This document shows, piece by piece, positions 34,077 to 48,326 of a DNA stretch of 64,000 bases. Under the pieces are notes generated by a model that was not told the origin of the DNA, ran no database searches, and was given only the letters and a program-made list of their open reading frames with translations. The stretch's first letter is position 1, and the number at the start of each line of letters is the position of its first letter. The DNA comes from Nemophila menziesii (taxonomy: Eukaryota > Streptophyta > Magnoliopsida > Boraginales > Hydrophyllaceae), in assembly GCA_029959085.1 (NCBI GenBank), contig JARWIR010000023.1, positions 8,197,860 to 8,261,859 of the forward strand, given 5' to 3'. A program made the position numbers and the translations under genes.

Positions 34077-35641
34077 TGTCTCCTAACACCCCCATATAGG
34101 AAGGATACGTACCGCAAGTGTACAGATCGTCCAAGTAATATTCGGTAAACGGGAATTCGATCTCAAGAACGGATTGGATATGACTTTAGATGTTATGTAA
34201 TAAGTTTTTGTAGTTGTTATATGATGCGGAAAACAAAATAGATAAATATTTGTTTTGATTTTATTTAAGTATTAAAGTGCAAATAATGTAAAATACTAAA
34301 TTAACTAATGCAAATAAATGAGATGCAAGTAAATAAAATATGAGTAGATGCAAGGATGAGAAATAGTACTTGAGTTTCGCAAGGATTTCGCCTAAATCCA
34401 TTCAATAAATGTTCTTGTTTAAGAGTCGAATTGGTAATTAATAATAGTCTGGATTCGAGTTTCTCCTAACCCCCGTTAGGGTGGACTTAGGAGCTATACT
34501 AGGGTATTAAAAACCCCGGTGATTATAAGCTAACATTGAATGTTCAAGTGTTTAACCCAATTGGCTATAAGATTAACTAAGTCCGCCATGATCAATAATT
34601 ATATCTTACATCTATTACTTAGTTCAGTTATTAAACCCCCCTCCCGTCAAGGTGATCATTACGCCTCTATAATGAATAGCTTAATTACTAATTCCTATTT
34701 TTGATTCATGACTTGAAAAACAGTATATAAATTCACGATATTAGAAAATACTAATTTTACCCAATTCAAATAAAATCTTTCAATCCAAAATTCAAAAACA
34801 TTAATTAAATAAATTGGGGCTTAGCCCATTAAAGCGATTCTCAAGCACAAATGAGTTTAGCTCATAATTGAAATTAAAACTAAAGAAATAAAATAAAAGG
34901 AACTCGTGTTTTATAGAAAGAAAAATAAATAAAACCTAATTCAGAGGTTGTTGCATCGACTGTTGGTGGAAGAATTGCTTCTCCAGCTTCAGTTTTTTTT
35001 TTCTCTTGCTTCTTGCTTTTCTCTCTAACACTCTGCCTTTTGCAAAATGAATTGTGTGTAAAAATAAAGTCAAAAGGCCTATATATACTAATAAAATCGG
35101 ACTTGGGCTTATTTTAAATGAATTAATGAAATATTAAATTACCCAAGTCCACTTTTCAAGTCCAAATCCTGTAACTGGTGTACACCATCCACTAAAATGG
35201 CTGTAACTTTCTCAATTTAACTTCGAATTGAGTCATTGAACTTGCTATTTTTTTGTAACTCAATAAGGAACGAATCTTATTTACAACGCAATGGCTGAAT
35301 CCATGTTTAAGTGGCTCGAAATCAGCAATTATCATCAGCCTTCCAGATTTGTAGCTCCAGTTTGTCCACTCTTTGGGATATTTCTTCTCGCCTTCGACTT
35401 TTTTACACGATCTAAGACTCCTGTTCTTGATTTCTGTCCTTGCTAGTATTAAAATCCTACAAACTTTACACTAAAACAAACCATTTAACGTGTAAATGTG
35501 TAATAAATGAAAAATACTAAAATCCAAGGAGGAAAAATGATATATAACAATTTAATCCTAAAAGTATATCAAATTAGTCAAATAATCACCTAAAATGATG
35601 TCTCCTAAGGGAATATAATTAGAACAAACGAGGAGACATCA
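34077..35641 (-). repeat. LTR A, unit 2
   Basis: 1565 bp, TGTCTCC to GGAGACATCA. The terminal hairpin arms TGATGTCTCCT / AGGAGACATCA are perfect over 11 bp. Confidence 0.85.
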
Positions 35642-37530
35642 AGACCCCCAACTCCAAACTTTGTCGTCTCGACAAAGTAAACTTACAAACAAAGGTCTAA
35701 GGTGAATGCAGAGATGCAAAATCTAGTAAATACACCCAAAACAATACTTAAAATAAATCTCATATAACAAACATTAGGAATTAATATACACATACACTTA
35801 TCATGCAAAATCAAACACAAACAATATCAATCTTAAAATTAACTTCACAATGCTAGAAGGTTACACTTGTACTTATATCAATATGATGGCTATAGGGTGT
35901 TCATTGATCCTCACTCGCTTTGAATGCTCCACTTAGTATACTCCCTATTAGCTTAATTATAAACTCACTATGCACCTAAGAATCACGAGGACATTATGGT
36001 TTTACCGTAGGCTTAGGGACAATCTGGTATGTATATTTGGTAAATTTGAGGTGAGCTTTTGGCTCTCTCCTCACTTACCATCAACAACTGTCCACAAGTT
36101 TGAGTTTACACTCGAATAATGTTCTCACTCAACCCATTTGATGCACTAATTTAGCATCCTCGAGTTAACCCAATATAGACTAAGATGATTTCCAAAAATT
36201 TCCACTTTGCCGGGTAAGTTATTCTTTCTTTTTCTTTTTCAAATTCTTTTTTTGTACAGTAGCTAACCAGGTTCCCGGTTTGTGATAATCGGGTTCCCGG
36301 TCCTTACTGTATTGACTTCTTCTTTTCTTTTTTTTTAAATCTCGGCAAAGGGTTACAAATAATAATATCATCTGATATTGTTCCTTAATGTGTAAACACA
36401 AATAGTTACCTCCCAATATAATTTCCCAAAGATGGACGCGCCACCCCAAACTCAAGCTTGAGACAGGTCTCAGGATCGTGATTCAAGTGCGGGTCATTTG
36501 GAAAGACCTAATAAACTAAAGGGATATGGGCTTATATCGTGACGACAAAAGAAAAGGCTTTAAGGCTCAAAATTGGGCTAAGAAGGATTAAATTAATACA
36601 AGGGATAGAAGGCTTAAAGTGTCTAAAATTGCTTAACAAAGAACTGCCCCTATCATTTTCCTAGTTACATAGCTCGCCTCTAATTCATACCTAAGTGGGT
36701 TCTCTACTAATTTGGATCTCACGTTCCATAAACCAAACATTTTCCTTAAGTACAAGTGTACTTCTTTTGCATTGTTCATTAATTCTTCCTATCAATTAAC
36801 TATGTTTGCATGCAATTAAAGTGTGTTTTCTACTAACACCTAAAGTCCACTATTTACTATCATAGATTCATCAAAAGTATGCTTAATGGGTACATTTAAG
36901 ATCTTCTACAGTCAACCACAACCCCTAATTAATTTATTGAAAGCAATTAAATCACATAACACGTAAAAATGGGATGAGGCAACGAACCCTACCCCAAACT
37001 CAAAAATGAGTCATGTCCCAACGACTCGAAAAGACTCAAAGTAAGTAAACTAATATACACTAAATGAGAAAGAGTTAGAAAACGTATCTCAACCAGCACT
37101 AGGCTGGTTACCAATGTTGCGTCCAGATTGGGCATCTTTTGTAAGGATTGAGTAAATGACGTGTTGCATATTGCTCACCCTAAATAACATATTTTTCAAC
37201 GTATCCAACTCTTTTGTGACTTTTCCTAAAGTGACAATCATCGCATATTGTTTCTCTTCCAACACTTGGATTTTACTTTTCTTTTTCTCGTTCTAATTGA
37301 ATGCCAGGATTGTCAACGTGATGAATGTTCAATTCCTCCATTTCACGTTCTAACCTTGCTTTTTCTTTTGCTTACCTGTCTCTCTTGGCTCTAACTAGTT
37401 TCTCGGGGTCCTTGAGTAGACACCAAACCTATAAAACCTGAGAAGTAGCAAAACAAAGAAAAGCGTAAAACTGAAAAGTAAAAATAACAATTGAAACACT
37501 TACTGATAACACCGTGGTCCCACGCTAAAC

Positions 37531-37548
37531 TCCCCGGCAGCGGCACCA
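37531..37548 (-). other. Primer binding site, tRNA-Asp type, unit 2
   Basis: Minus strand TGGTGCCGCTGCCGGGGA, 16 of 18 matches to the plant tRNA-Asp site. Confidence 0.8.
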
Positions 37549-37557
37549 AAAACTTGG

Positions 37558-39129
37558 TGTCTCCTTGTGTGTTCTAAAATAACACACCTAAAAAAGGCAA
37601 GACACGTACCGCAAGTGTATGGATCGTCCAAATAATATCCGGTAAACGGGATTTCGATCTCAAAGACGGATTAGGAATGACTTTCGATGTTATGTAGTAT
37701 GTGCGATTAATTGTTATATGAAGCGAAAAATAAATGATATAAAGATTTGTTTTGGTTTTTGATTAAGAACTAAGATGGAATTAAAATAAATTACTAAATT
37801 AACTAACACAAATAAATAAGACGCAAGTAAATAGATATGAATAGACTCAAATATTTAAACGCAGTACTTGAGTTTCGCAAGGGTTTCACTTAAATCTATT
37901 AAATCAATGTTTCTATTTAAGGGATGAATCAGAAATTAAGTACTAGTCGGGATTCTTTAGTCTCCTAACCCCCGTGAGGGTGGACTTAGGAGCTATTCTT
38001 AGGTGTTACGAATCCCGTTAGTGCGATCATAATCCACCTTCGAATGGTCAGGTATTCTACCCAATTCGCTATAAGGTAAACTAAGGCTGCCAAGGTCAAT
38101 AATTTCTACCTTACGTCTATTATTTAGTTCGGTAATTAAACCCTCCGTCAAGGCGATCACTTCCCCACCAAAGTGAATAGCTTAATTACTAATTCCTATA
38201 TTTGATTCATGACTTCAAAGAAAGTATTTAATTGCAAAGTAATAGTTAATATGAAATTAACCAATTTAATTTAAACTAATCAATCCCAAATTCAAAAATA
38301 TAAATTCATATACTTAGGTTCAACCCATTAATGCGATTTCAAGCACAAGTTATGTTTAGCTCATACTAATAAAAATAACTGAATTAAAATAAAAGAAGTT
38401 CATACTGAATTACAGAAATAAGAAAACCCTAATTAAAGGGTTGATAATTGCTGTTGTTGGAAGAAGGAATTCTCCAGCTTCAGCTTTCGCTCTCCTTTTT
38501 TCTTTTCTGACTTCTCCTAAGCGTTGTTTCTTCTCTAATATGAATTGTGTTTGTAAAAACTGAAGTTAAAAGCCTTTTTATAGTGGGAAAATGGATTGGG
38601 CTATTAAAAATAAGGATTAGGTTAATTAGAATAAAAGCCCAATCCATTTAATGAATTCCCGTAACTGGTTACTAGTTGTTACTGAAACAGTTGTAACTTT
38701 TGCGTTTGGACTCGGAATCAGTTGGTTCAACTTGAAAAATCTTCCTGACTTCAAGCTCTATCTACCTCATTTCATGCTCCAAGGCAAAATAAGTGGCTAA
38801 GATGCTCAAAAACAGTGATTTGTGACACCATTCCAGATTTCATTCTCCATTAATTAATTCTTCGAATCAATTATTCTCGCCTTTGACTTCAACACTTAAT
38901 CAAAGACTTTATTTCCTGTTTCTTCTCCTTGTCTTGATACTCCATAAAATCATAAACCTAAGAACTTTACACTAAAAATAAGCGAATTAACGCATAAAAA
39001 CTCTAAAACAAAAATAATCCAAATTCAAGGGAAGAAATCGTAATATGACCAAATAAGCTTAAAAGTCTAGTAAATAAATCAAATAATCACTAATTTGATG
39101 TCTCATAAGGGCATATAATTAGAACATCA
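37558..39129 (-). repeat. LTR B, unit 2
   Basis: 1572 bp. Retains the segment near 38205-38390 that unit 1 lost. Right terminus truncated. Confidence 0.85.
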
Positions 39130-39135
39130 TTTACA

Positions 39136-41747
39136 TGAAGAGATTGCCGAGGTTGTGGCAGATTTAAAGTCATATGGACAGGGAAAAAGAATGGCCCAAG
39201 ATTACGAACAAGTCTGAGCCTCAAACATGTTTAAACCACGAAAGAAACCATCTATTATATGTCCTCTAAAACTTGAATAGAAACCTTTACCATCTCATTT
39301 TAGGTATATATATTTGGGAAAAATGATATATTACCTGTTATTTTTTCCGCTAATTTGATAGGTCCTCAAGAGGAAAACTTGTTACATGTGCTTCGAGCTA
39401 ACAAGGAGGCAACTAGGTGGACTATTGCTGACATCAAATGCATTAGTCCTACCATTTTCCAACACAAGATCATTCTTAACAATGAGAAGGCACGATCAAT
39501 TAAGGGCCAAAGGAGACTTACGCCGATAATGAAAGAAGTAATGAAAAAATAAGTTATCAAGTCGTTGGATGTTAGGATCATCTTCTACATATTCAACAGG
39601 GAATGGGTGAGCCCCGATCAATGTGTTCCAAATAAGGGAGAAATTACTACCGTTCTTAATGATCAGAATGAGCTCCTACCCTCAAAAACCGTTCTTGGTT
39701 GGAGAGTGTGTATTTATTATCGGAGGTTGAACAAGGCTACGAAGATAGATCGCTTTCCTTTACTGTTCATGGACCAGATGTTAGATAAGCTTGCACGAAG
39801 AGAGTACTATTGCTTCCTCAATGGCTATTTAGGTCATAATAAGGTTTGCGTGGATCCAACTGATCAGCACAAAACTACATTGACATGTTTGTTTGGCACA
39901 TTTGCATTTTAAAGGATGCCATTTGGATTGTGCAATTCACCACGTTTCAGCGTTGTATGATGGCGCTTGGAAGTATTCATGGGTGACTTCTCTGTGTTTG
40001 GCGATGACTTTGATAATTGTATTGACAACCTAGAGAAGGTTTGATTCGTTGCAAAGACACTGATCTTGTGTTAATTTGGAAGAAGTGACATTTCATGGCT
40101 TGAGAGGGAATCGTTTTAGGGTACAAGGTTTCGAGAAAGGGTATGGAGGTTGACCGTGCAAAGGTAAAGGTAATCAAAACCCTTCCACCACCCAATTATG
40201 TTAAGGGCGTGAGAAGTTTCTTAGGCCATGCAGGATTCTACTGCCGTTTTATTAAAGTTTTTTCAAATATTACCAAGCCACAATGTCACTTACTTGAGAA
40301 GGAGGTGAAATTTTATTTCAATGATGCATGTCATAAGGCGTTCTTGGCAATTAAAGAGAAACTTATCTCTACACCAGTAGTGACTCCTCTTGATTGGAGT
40401 CCGATCGAAATTATGTGTGATGCAAGCAATCATGCTATTGGTGTTGTGTTTAGTCTACGCAAGGATGAGTTATTTTATATTGTTTATTATGCGAGTAAGA
40501 CTTTTACGGGTGCACAATTGAACTACGCCGTAACTGAGAAGGAGTTGTCGGCTGTGGTATATGCGTTTGATAAATTATGTTCCTATCTTCTTGGGGAAAA
40601 AGTAGTTGTATCCACGGACCATTCGGAAATCAAGTATCTCATGGAGAAGAAGGACGCAAAGACGCTTCTTATCAGGTGTGTGCTTTTATTGCAATAGTTT
40701 GATTTGGAGATTCAAGACCGAATGGGAAGAGAGAATCAAGTAGATGATCATCTATCTCGCCCCAAAGGCTCTAATGTCACCAGTTGAACATAAATGGTCA
40801 AGGGGGCATTTCTTGATGAAATCATATTTGTGATAAATACGCAGAATGTTCCATGGTATGCAAATATTGGTAATCTTATTGTGAGTGGAGTATTTCCCAT
40901 TGGAAGTAAACCCAAAAATAAGAATAGATTTATGCATCGTTCGGAACAATTATTTTTGGAGGATCTGCACCTTTTATAGGTATGTAGTGATCAGATGATT
41001 CGAATGTGTGTGCTGGAACATGAGATTCACAATATGGTAGCAAGTTGTCACGATTCGCCATATAGAGGATATTTGAAGAGTGATTGCGGTTTCTTATGTA
41101 CTTCAATCTAGTTTCTATTGGTCCACTATCCATAAATATTTTCACATATATGTTAAGCAATGTAAGCGACGCCAATTCACCAGAAATATTTCGAGGTTTG
41201 ATGGAATACCGCTCAATAATGTATTGGAAGTTGAGAGATTTTTTGTGTTTGTGGCATTGATTTCATGAGGCCCTTTGTTTAATCCCATGGGAATTAATAT
41301 ATTTTACTAGCAGTAGATTATGTATCAAAATATGGACCCCTCTATTAGGCGTAAAGAAAATAATGATGAAGTTGAATGAACTTGATGATTTCCGCTTTCA
41401 TGCTTATTAGAAGGTGAAGCTATACAACGAGATAACCAAGAAATGGCATGATAAGATGATTCGAAAGAAGACGTCTGAAGTTGTGCAATGAGTCCTAAAT
41501 ACAACTCTAAGTTCAGGAACTATCCGGGAAAGTTGAGATCAAAGTGGTCTAGTCCATTCATTGTTACTAAATTCATGCCTCATGGAACCATAGAGATTGA
41601 ACAGCTAACCGAAGAATGCCCCTATATGAGGAATGGTCATCGGTTGAAAATTTATCATGAAGGCGAAGATACCATCCTTGAGGAGGATCCAAATCCCAGA
41701 GAGCTCATTTACCTCGAAGAGGCAAGGTATGAAGCAATGTATCCCAC
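39136..41747 (+). pseudogene. Athila-like pol relic, unit 2
   Basis: Same domains as in unit 1: GWRVCIYYRRLN is closer to the RT consensus, GTFAF is followed by a stop then RMPFGLCNSP, the catalytic site again reads FMGD (39976-39987), RNase H frame 40143-40697 is open, integrase shares the same internal deletion, and the C-terminal frame 41488-41754 is open with GKLRSKWSSPFIV. The shared FMGD and integrase deletion show the element was dead before the array duplicated. Confidence 0.85.
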
Positions 41748-43715
41748 AAGGTAACTCGTCGAGCTGAACGACGTGAATCAAAAGCCAAATAAAGGTGAAT
41801 ACTCATTTGTAGATTACTTTATTGTTTTTATAGTGTATAATACTGAATTTAGTGTTTTATTTATGTGTACTGGTGTAAATAATAGCTAATGGGAGAAGGG
41901 AGTATATTATTTTGGTGTGTAGGTAAGTATAAAATGAGTGTGGGGTAAAAGAAGCTTGATAATTATTTTACAGTGCAATGCTGCGGTATACCACAGCAAA
42001 GGTGTGGTACACCACACCTCAGTGAAAACCGTGCGTGCTACCCTCCACGATGTGAAGGTCAGATAATTCAGAGTCGTACCATGCGAAATGCTGCGGTACA
42101 CCGCACCCTATATAAAGTGTGTGCATGAGAATCCAAGCTTTAACAAGTCAGATAGTGTGTATATAGATTTGTGACAAACCGTCATGACAATTCGTCACGC
42201 TTCAGCTATGATACACCGCAACATAGGTATGGTACACCGCACGAGGTCCTTTCAAACAAGAGAAAAAGGAAATATTAGGCTTTCTTAACACCGAGAATCT
42301 TAAAGCTTTTCATAAAATCTTCAAACATTCAAACAAGATTCATTTATCTTCTATTCTTTACAAGATGGAATCCAAAATCCATTACAACCCAAAGAACAAC
42401 AATCTTCAAAGTCTAAGAACCTCATCTCAAACTTAGTTGATCGTGAGTTGAGGGAGAAGAGAGATTACGAAAAGAATATATGAAATTAAATCCAAGAGGG
42501 AAGTGCGAAGATTAGCAAATAAGAAGGTGAAGAAACAACTCAGGAAAACACAGGAGAATACACAATGATATAAGAGGTATAACCTGAGAAAAAAAGTTCC
42601 AGAGGAAGAAATAAGAGAAACAACAAACTGAGAAGGATCATCTTTCTTCCTCCACTCCGCAAGAAGTTATGGATAGCTTTGAACCTAAAATTCCAAATTA
42701 GGCAGTGGCACTATTTAACAGGATGAATAAAGTATAGAAGATACATCATAGTAATGTCATGAACCAATTGAGTATCATGCAAGATGTCAAGAAAATTCAA
42801 ATGAAAATTGGAGCGGAAATCAATGAAACCTCAGTCAATCGCGAATTCGAGAGGATGTGCTTCAGACACATACCATCTTCTAACCCGTATTCTTAATTAC
42901 TTCTAATTGTGTTAGTGTCTACTAGTAATTTTATTACTTTTGAGTCTTTTTCGAGTCATGGGGAATCAGTTTTGAGTTGGGGATGGAGTACTCGTTGTCC
43001 TCATTCCCGTTTTGCTTTTAGTTGTTTTTTAAAAATCAATAAAGTATAAAAAGTGTAGATAATGTAGTGAATGTGCCTTTTAAGAATAAATTTTAATAAG
43101 TTAATGATATGAAATAGTGTGTTCATGAACTTTTTGACAAATTGTGTAATGTTCATGCATGAAAGCATTTAATAAGGGATAAAAAGGATTAAGGAGCAAT
43201 GCGTAAAAGTTAAGTTTGAACTTAGGAAGATGTGAGTGGTGTGTAAAACGTGAGGTTGAAACTAGTGAAATAACCCGCTTAATTTATGAACTAAAAGTGA
43301 GAAAGTAACGAACCCTAGTAGTTTAGAAAATGATTAAGGATTTTCTTTGATAACCCTTTGTTTCCTTTATCTTTCTTACTAATACTTTTTTGTAATATCC
43401 TTCTTAGCCAAAGTCTAGCCTATGTAGCTTTTATTAGATAACCACGTTATAAGCCTTTACCCTTTAGTTTTAGGACTTGACCATCTGACCCGCTCTCGAA
43501 TCACATGCCAAGGACTAGTTGTCTTAAAGCTTGAGTTTGGAGTGTTTGATCTAATTGATCAGAGGATATATAGGGTGGGTAGATTTTTATTTCGTGTTTA
43601 TTCATTGCACGCTTATCTGTAATCCATGTCGGGTTATAAGAAAAGAGAAAGTTGAGAAAAAAAAAGAAAACAAGCAACACAAAGACTCACATAAAAAAGG
43701 GCCTTGTATTTGACT

Positions 43716-43718
<3 letters not shown>

Positions 43719-43797
<79 letters not shown>

Positions 43798-43799
43798 AT
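43719..43799. repeat. Compound TA then TG microsatellite, unit 2
   Basis: Shorter than the unit 1 copy in both the TA and TG parts. Confidence 0.95.
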
Positions 43800-44394
43800 G
43801 AAAATAGTAAAATAATAATCTGGCATATGACATTTTGTGATATCGATCAGGATTTGGAGATGCAACGCTTTAGCATCAAATGTGTTTAGTTAGAACGATT
43901 ATGAGCGGAAACTCAAGCTCTAGGGTGATTAGTTGATGGATAGTGTGGAGAAGGCCAAAACCCACTCTAAATTATCCTAAATATTAATCACACCCTTCCT
44001 TAAGCCTACTCTACATCTTAAGACCGTAGGATTTTTAGCTATGTGGGTAAGTAACAGTTGAAAATTAGGGAGTAATTAAGTGGACCATAATAAACTAATG
44101 AAAAAAATGAACACCATATGGACTTCATATCAACCTAAGAGAGAACCGCTCTTTCTTGCATTGCGAAATTAATCCACTTTTGAACTTGTTAGATGTTGAT
44201 TGTTTGTATATTACGCATATTTATTTTATTATTTCTTGAACACCACTATATGAAACTTGTTAGAATAGTTTCTTCAGGTTTATTCATTGTCTTTAGATTC
44301 CCACATTTCTTCTATGGTTACTTGGACTTAGGCCCTTTATGTTTTTTCTTTTCTTTTATTTTGTCGAGACGACAAAACTTTAAGTTGGGGGTCT

Positions 44395-46082
44395 TGATGT
44401 CTCCTCTTTTTTTATATATTACTATACTCAAGAATCATCTTTTTGAGAGTTTATGGGACCTAAGTGGGGGATTTTTCTCTAATATTTTCCATATCTTACT
44501 TTTCTACATTATTTTGGGTAATATTTAAACTATAGTGTTTTTTGATGTTAATTGGGTGTTAGGTGTGATTTTAGGTACATGGTTGACGAAAGACAATAAT
44601 TGAAGTCCATACCCAAGCCAAGGCGCAAAAATAGCTCGAAGTCACTTTTAGAAAGTTAGAGCATTTACCAGAAAAGTCCATTATCATATTGTTTGTCACC
44701 ATAATTAATTAGTACTCTCTGCGTTCCTAGAAGGTTGTCACATTTTCCTTTGCTCACAAACTAATAAATGTCATTTATTATTCATGTGATTACTAAAATG
44801 CCCTCAATAAAAAATCTTGATATCTTGAATATTTATTGGGAGCATAAATTATAATATTTAATTAGGGGTAAAAGTGGTATAAAGAAAAAGATGTGTCTTG
44901 ATTTTCTAAAATGACAAACTTTTTGAAACAACTATTTATAGTATAAGTGACAACCTTTTAGGAATAGAGGGTAATAAATATAAACCTGATTCCTTTTTAT
45001 TTGGAATTAGCTTTGAGTTAGTGTTGGGTGATAGGTAACGAAAGTCAATTTAGATTTGAGATGAGAATGTTATGTCAGTTTTACCAGTGTAAGCATGGTA
45101 AAAAACGGTTTGGGCCAATTTTAAGCCACTTAAGTGAGCCCATTAGGTCCAAAACGTTTTTGTACCAAGTATATAAAATTATTTGAGCTCCTAAATCCAG
45201 TACGCTTCATATTTTATCAAATTTTATCATCTAGAGAGAGCTCAAGCGCGAAGGATTTCGCACCCAAATTTCACCTTCTTACTCCATTCTACAACCCATC
45301 AATTTCGTATTCTAGGTTAATTCGAGTCCATTTTATCTTTCAAACATGATTCTATCTTTATAATAACTATATTTTTATTTATTTAGTATCAGTTAAGCAT
45401 TATATGCTTGAGACTTGCAATGGGCATGGACCCCAATTGATTTTTATTCATGTTTTGGTGATTTGGGAAAATTTATATTATTGAAATGATTTGAATTAAA
45501 TTTTATTATTTCATTATTTATCATATTTGTGCTTGTTACCTATTTATATCCTGATCAAATATAGGTAGTTTGAGACTTTTTGACTAACACCGGGGTGAAG
45601 GGTCGGGATTTCAGATATAATATATAAACGCCTATTGCCTCGAATCAGACGGATCTTGCATTCTAGGTAGTCAATAGGACCATGAACTTAATCCTACCAA
45701 AAAACCAAGAGATGAATAAGATAGAGAGCTAAGATCACCTGGGCGGGGTCTTAGATGATTTTGCATCCCGACTGATGTGAAACATTGAATTCACCCTTAT
45801 ACCATAAACATGATAATTATTGATTAGGAGGATTACTCATAAGGATCAGTCATTACTTCTCATACTTTATAATCTTTATAGCATTTTTAGTTAATTTCTT
45901 AGTCCTTTTAATAAAACCCCAAATACAAAATCCTTATTATTTGTATCGTTTCATTTGCAACTTAATGTTTTATTACATTGAAAACATACTATTCATAGCG
46001 TTAGTAGTCCCTAAGGATCGATAGCTTCCAGGCTTATCATATGTTTACCTGACGACACCTCGTACGCATGTGGAAAGTCCTA
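44395..46082 (+). repeat. Athila 3' LTR, unit 2
   Basis: Starts TGATGTCTCC directly after AAGTTGGGGGTCT. Interrupted by Stowaway MITE 1. Right end approximate. Confidence 0.6.
44715..44971. mobile_element. Stowaway-like MITE 1, unit 2
   Basis: 257 bp, intact TA duplication at 44713-44714 and 44972-44973, inverted ends CTCTCTGCGTTCCTAGAAGG and the complement of CCCTCTATTCCTAAAAGG. Confidence 0.9.
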
Positions 46083-46092
46083 GTTCCATTGA

Positions 46093-47858
46093 TGCCAATC
46101 TATTATTTTTATATTACACTGGGAACCCAAACATATTTGAGTTTTCCAAAGGGGTTCTACAAGAGGATCATGGAGAGAATTGGGGGATATTAGTGGCATG
46201 TAAGACAAAAACTCTATCACTAGCTGGGCATGTCACATTGGCAAAATTAGTCCTATGTGTATACCTACTTATTAAATAAAAAAGTGATTCAACTCTCGAT
46301 ATAAGTGTGTGCCGAGATTGATAAGATTGTTAGATATTTTATATGGGGTCCTCGAATGAACAAAAGAAAATCCTTGGGTCTCTTAGGAACAAATATGTAA
46401 ACCTAAGTCAGCGGGTGGGCTAGGCATACGAGGGGAAAAATTATAACATTGCACTACAGCTAAACTTAGATTGAAATTTCTTTAGGATCACAAAGTCGCA
46501 TGGGACCAGGTGTTTAAGAACAAATATTTTGTGAACGGTCTTCTACAAAAAGAAATGAAGGATAGTGATTCGAATGTGATTAAATAGATTCTTACTGGAG
46601 TAAGTTTGCTAAAGGAAGGGGTTATTGAGATGGAAGGAGCTAACAGGGTTGATTACCGCTGGACACGTGAAGCTTCAGGCCTTTTTTTTTGTAATCTGCG
46701 TCCAAATATATAGAAAATAGCATGGACCATACAAGCTTTAGGTGGGAGAAAATATGGAAAATTAAATGCCCACAGAAGGTTAGATTTCTTTTATGTAGAA
46801 TCACAAGAAATCATCTCCCTTCCGTAGAAAGATATATACATGAGGGATGTTATTGGGAATAGAGAATGTAGCATATGCGGCAATGTGAGTGAAGACGTGG
46901 TGCACATTTTCTTGGGTTGTACGGTTGCAAAAATAATATGGCAGGAGCTAGGTTTGCAGCAAGAACTGTCCAAGGGAAGGAATGATTTTAGTTAGTAGGG
47001 ATATGCTGTCATAAATAGTAACATGTGGAGTGCGAATGAGCAAAAGGAATTTCCTAGCAATATACTGAACGTGCAACAAATATTGGAAAGGTGGTCACAT
47101 ATGGACAACTCCATCGCGAATCAGGTGTTTGCTCCAGGAGATAACCTTTTACTTGATGCAACATTAAAGTCATGGTTGGAAACTAACTTATTGGCGTTCA
47201 TATATATGATAGCTTGAAGTGTTCAACGATTTTTGAATCTATGGAACACCAAAAAGAGGCATGGGGAAAGGAACGAGATGGTAGGGTTATCGTATCCGTG
47301 AAATGGGTTAAACCCGATGGTCATTATGATTTAATGTGGAAGAAAGTTGCGATTCGAGGAAAAGTAAAGCCGAGATATGAGGGATATCACGAGATAGAGA
47401 TGGTCGTTCCTAGCGAGATTCTCTTAAGTGTGTGTGAGTCACCTGCTACATTATGGATTGAGATGGACAATTAGGCCTAAAATATCTAATTATCGAGATG
47501 GACTCGAGAGAGATTCATGCACTAGCGAAGAACGGTAGTAGTTATAAGAGTTGGACTTTTCATGTTGGGCAAGGTTCTGCTAAAATCCTACAAGAACATT
47601 AAGACTTTAAGGTGAATCACTTCTATTGGGAAGCGAATATGTATGCAAACATACTGGAAAAGAAAGAAGTGGACTTGTTAGAGAGTCCTTGTGAGTATGA
47701 TGGCCCTCCAAAGCATTTTTGGAGTTTTTTAACACGTTATAGGAGCGGGTGTGCATTTCCTTGGTCCTTTTTAGACTCCTCTTGAGGGAGTTAATTAGTG
47801 GTTAGGTAACGGCATTTCCCGCCTCCGATGTATGCCCAAAAAAACTTATCATTGTGTA
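46093..47858 (+). mobile_element. LINE 3' fragment, unit 2
   Basis: Copy of 14225-15990. The RT tail (46070-46279 frame, KTLSLAGHVTLAKLVL), zf-RVT and RNase H remnants are all present; a frame at 47214-47474 reads VSVKWVKPDGHYDLMWKK, the RNase H domain entry. Still disrupted by stops. Confidence 0.75.
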
Positions 47859-47962
47859 TAGATAAGTGCTTAAATATTTTAATTTCCTGTGTGATTTTTG
47901 CTAGGTGGTGTACGAGGGAAATATTTTATGGTTTTGATGCTCGAGCTTTCAATATAATCAAA

Positions 47963-48154
47963 GAGTAAAGATATATATCACCCTTTTTTGTTTCACCCAT
48001 GTATCACCTCCTACGTGGAGGTTTTAAACACCAATAAAAATGTTTCTCTCTATTAAATGTTAATTTTATCTTTCCTTTATTTAATGCCACATTAGATAAC
48101 ACATAGGAGGTGATAAATGGGTGAAGCAAAAAGGGGTGATATATAACAATACTC
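47963..48154. mobile_element. Mutator-type MITE, unit 2 only
   Basis: 192 bp element with terminal inverted repeats of about 55 bp, starting GAGTAAAGATATATATCACC and ending with the complement of GAGTATTGTTATATATCACC, then matching through TCACCTCCTA(C/T)GTG. It is flanked by a perfect 9 bp duplication ATAATCAAA (47954-47962 and 48155-48163). Unit 1 has a single ATAATCAAA with no insert (16102-16110). A 9 bp duplication and long inverted repeats are typical of Mutator-like elements. It has no coding capacity. Confidence 0.93.
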
Positions 48155-48326
48155 ATAATCAAAACCATAACATGAAAAATACACAAGGGATTTATAGGTG
48201 TTATCAGTTACCCCTTAAATTTATCAAATACCTTTTGATTTGGACTTCCATGAATCTAGTCAACAAAGTAATAACTTCTATTTCAATATCAAAGAATGTA
48301 TCCCTCTATTATTTGGATCCATGTTA

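Larger units (their letters stand above)
34077..39129 (-). mobile_element. Non-autonomous LTR retrotransposon, unit 2
   Basis: Same element as 2301-7193. LTR A is 34077-35641 and LTR B 37558-39129; PBS TGGTGCCGCTGCCGGGGA on the minus strand at 37531-37548; PPT and hairpin just right of 35641. LTR B is fuller here than in unit 1 but has lost about 13 bp at its terminus (AGAACATCA), removing its GGAGACA end and one hairpin arm. No coding sequence. Confidence 0.8.
39130..46082 (+). mobile_element. Athila-like retrotransposon, 5'-truncated, unit 2
   Basis: Same layout as 7194-14215. Palindrome and TATA block at about 41979-42116, TA/TG repeat at 43719-43799, hairpin TTTGTCGAGACGACAAA and PPT just before 44395, LTR from 44395 with an intact TGATGTCTCC start. 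Confidence 0.75.
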
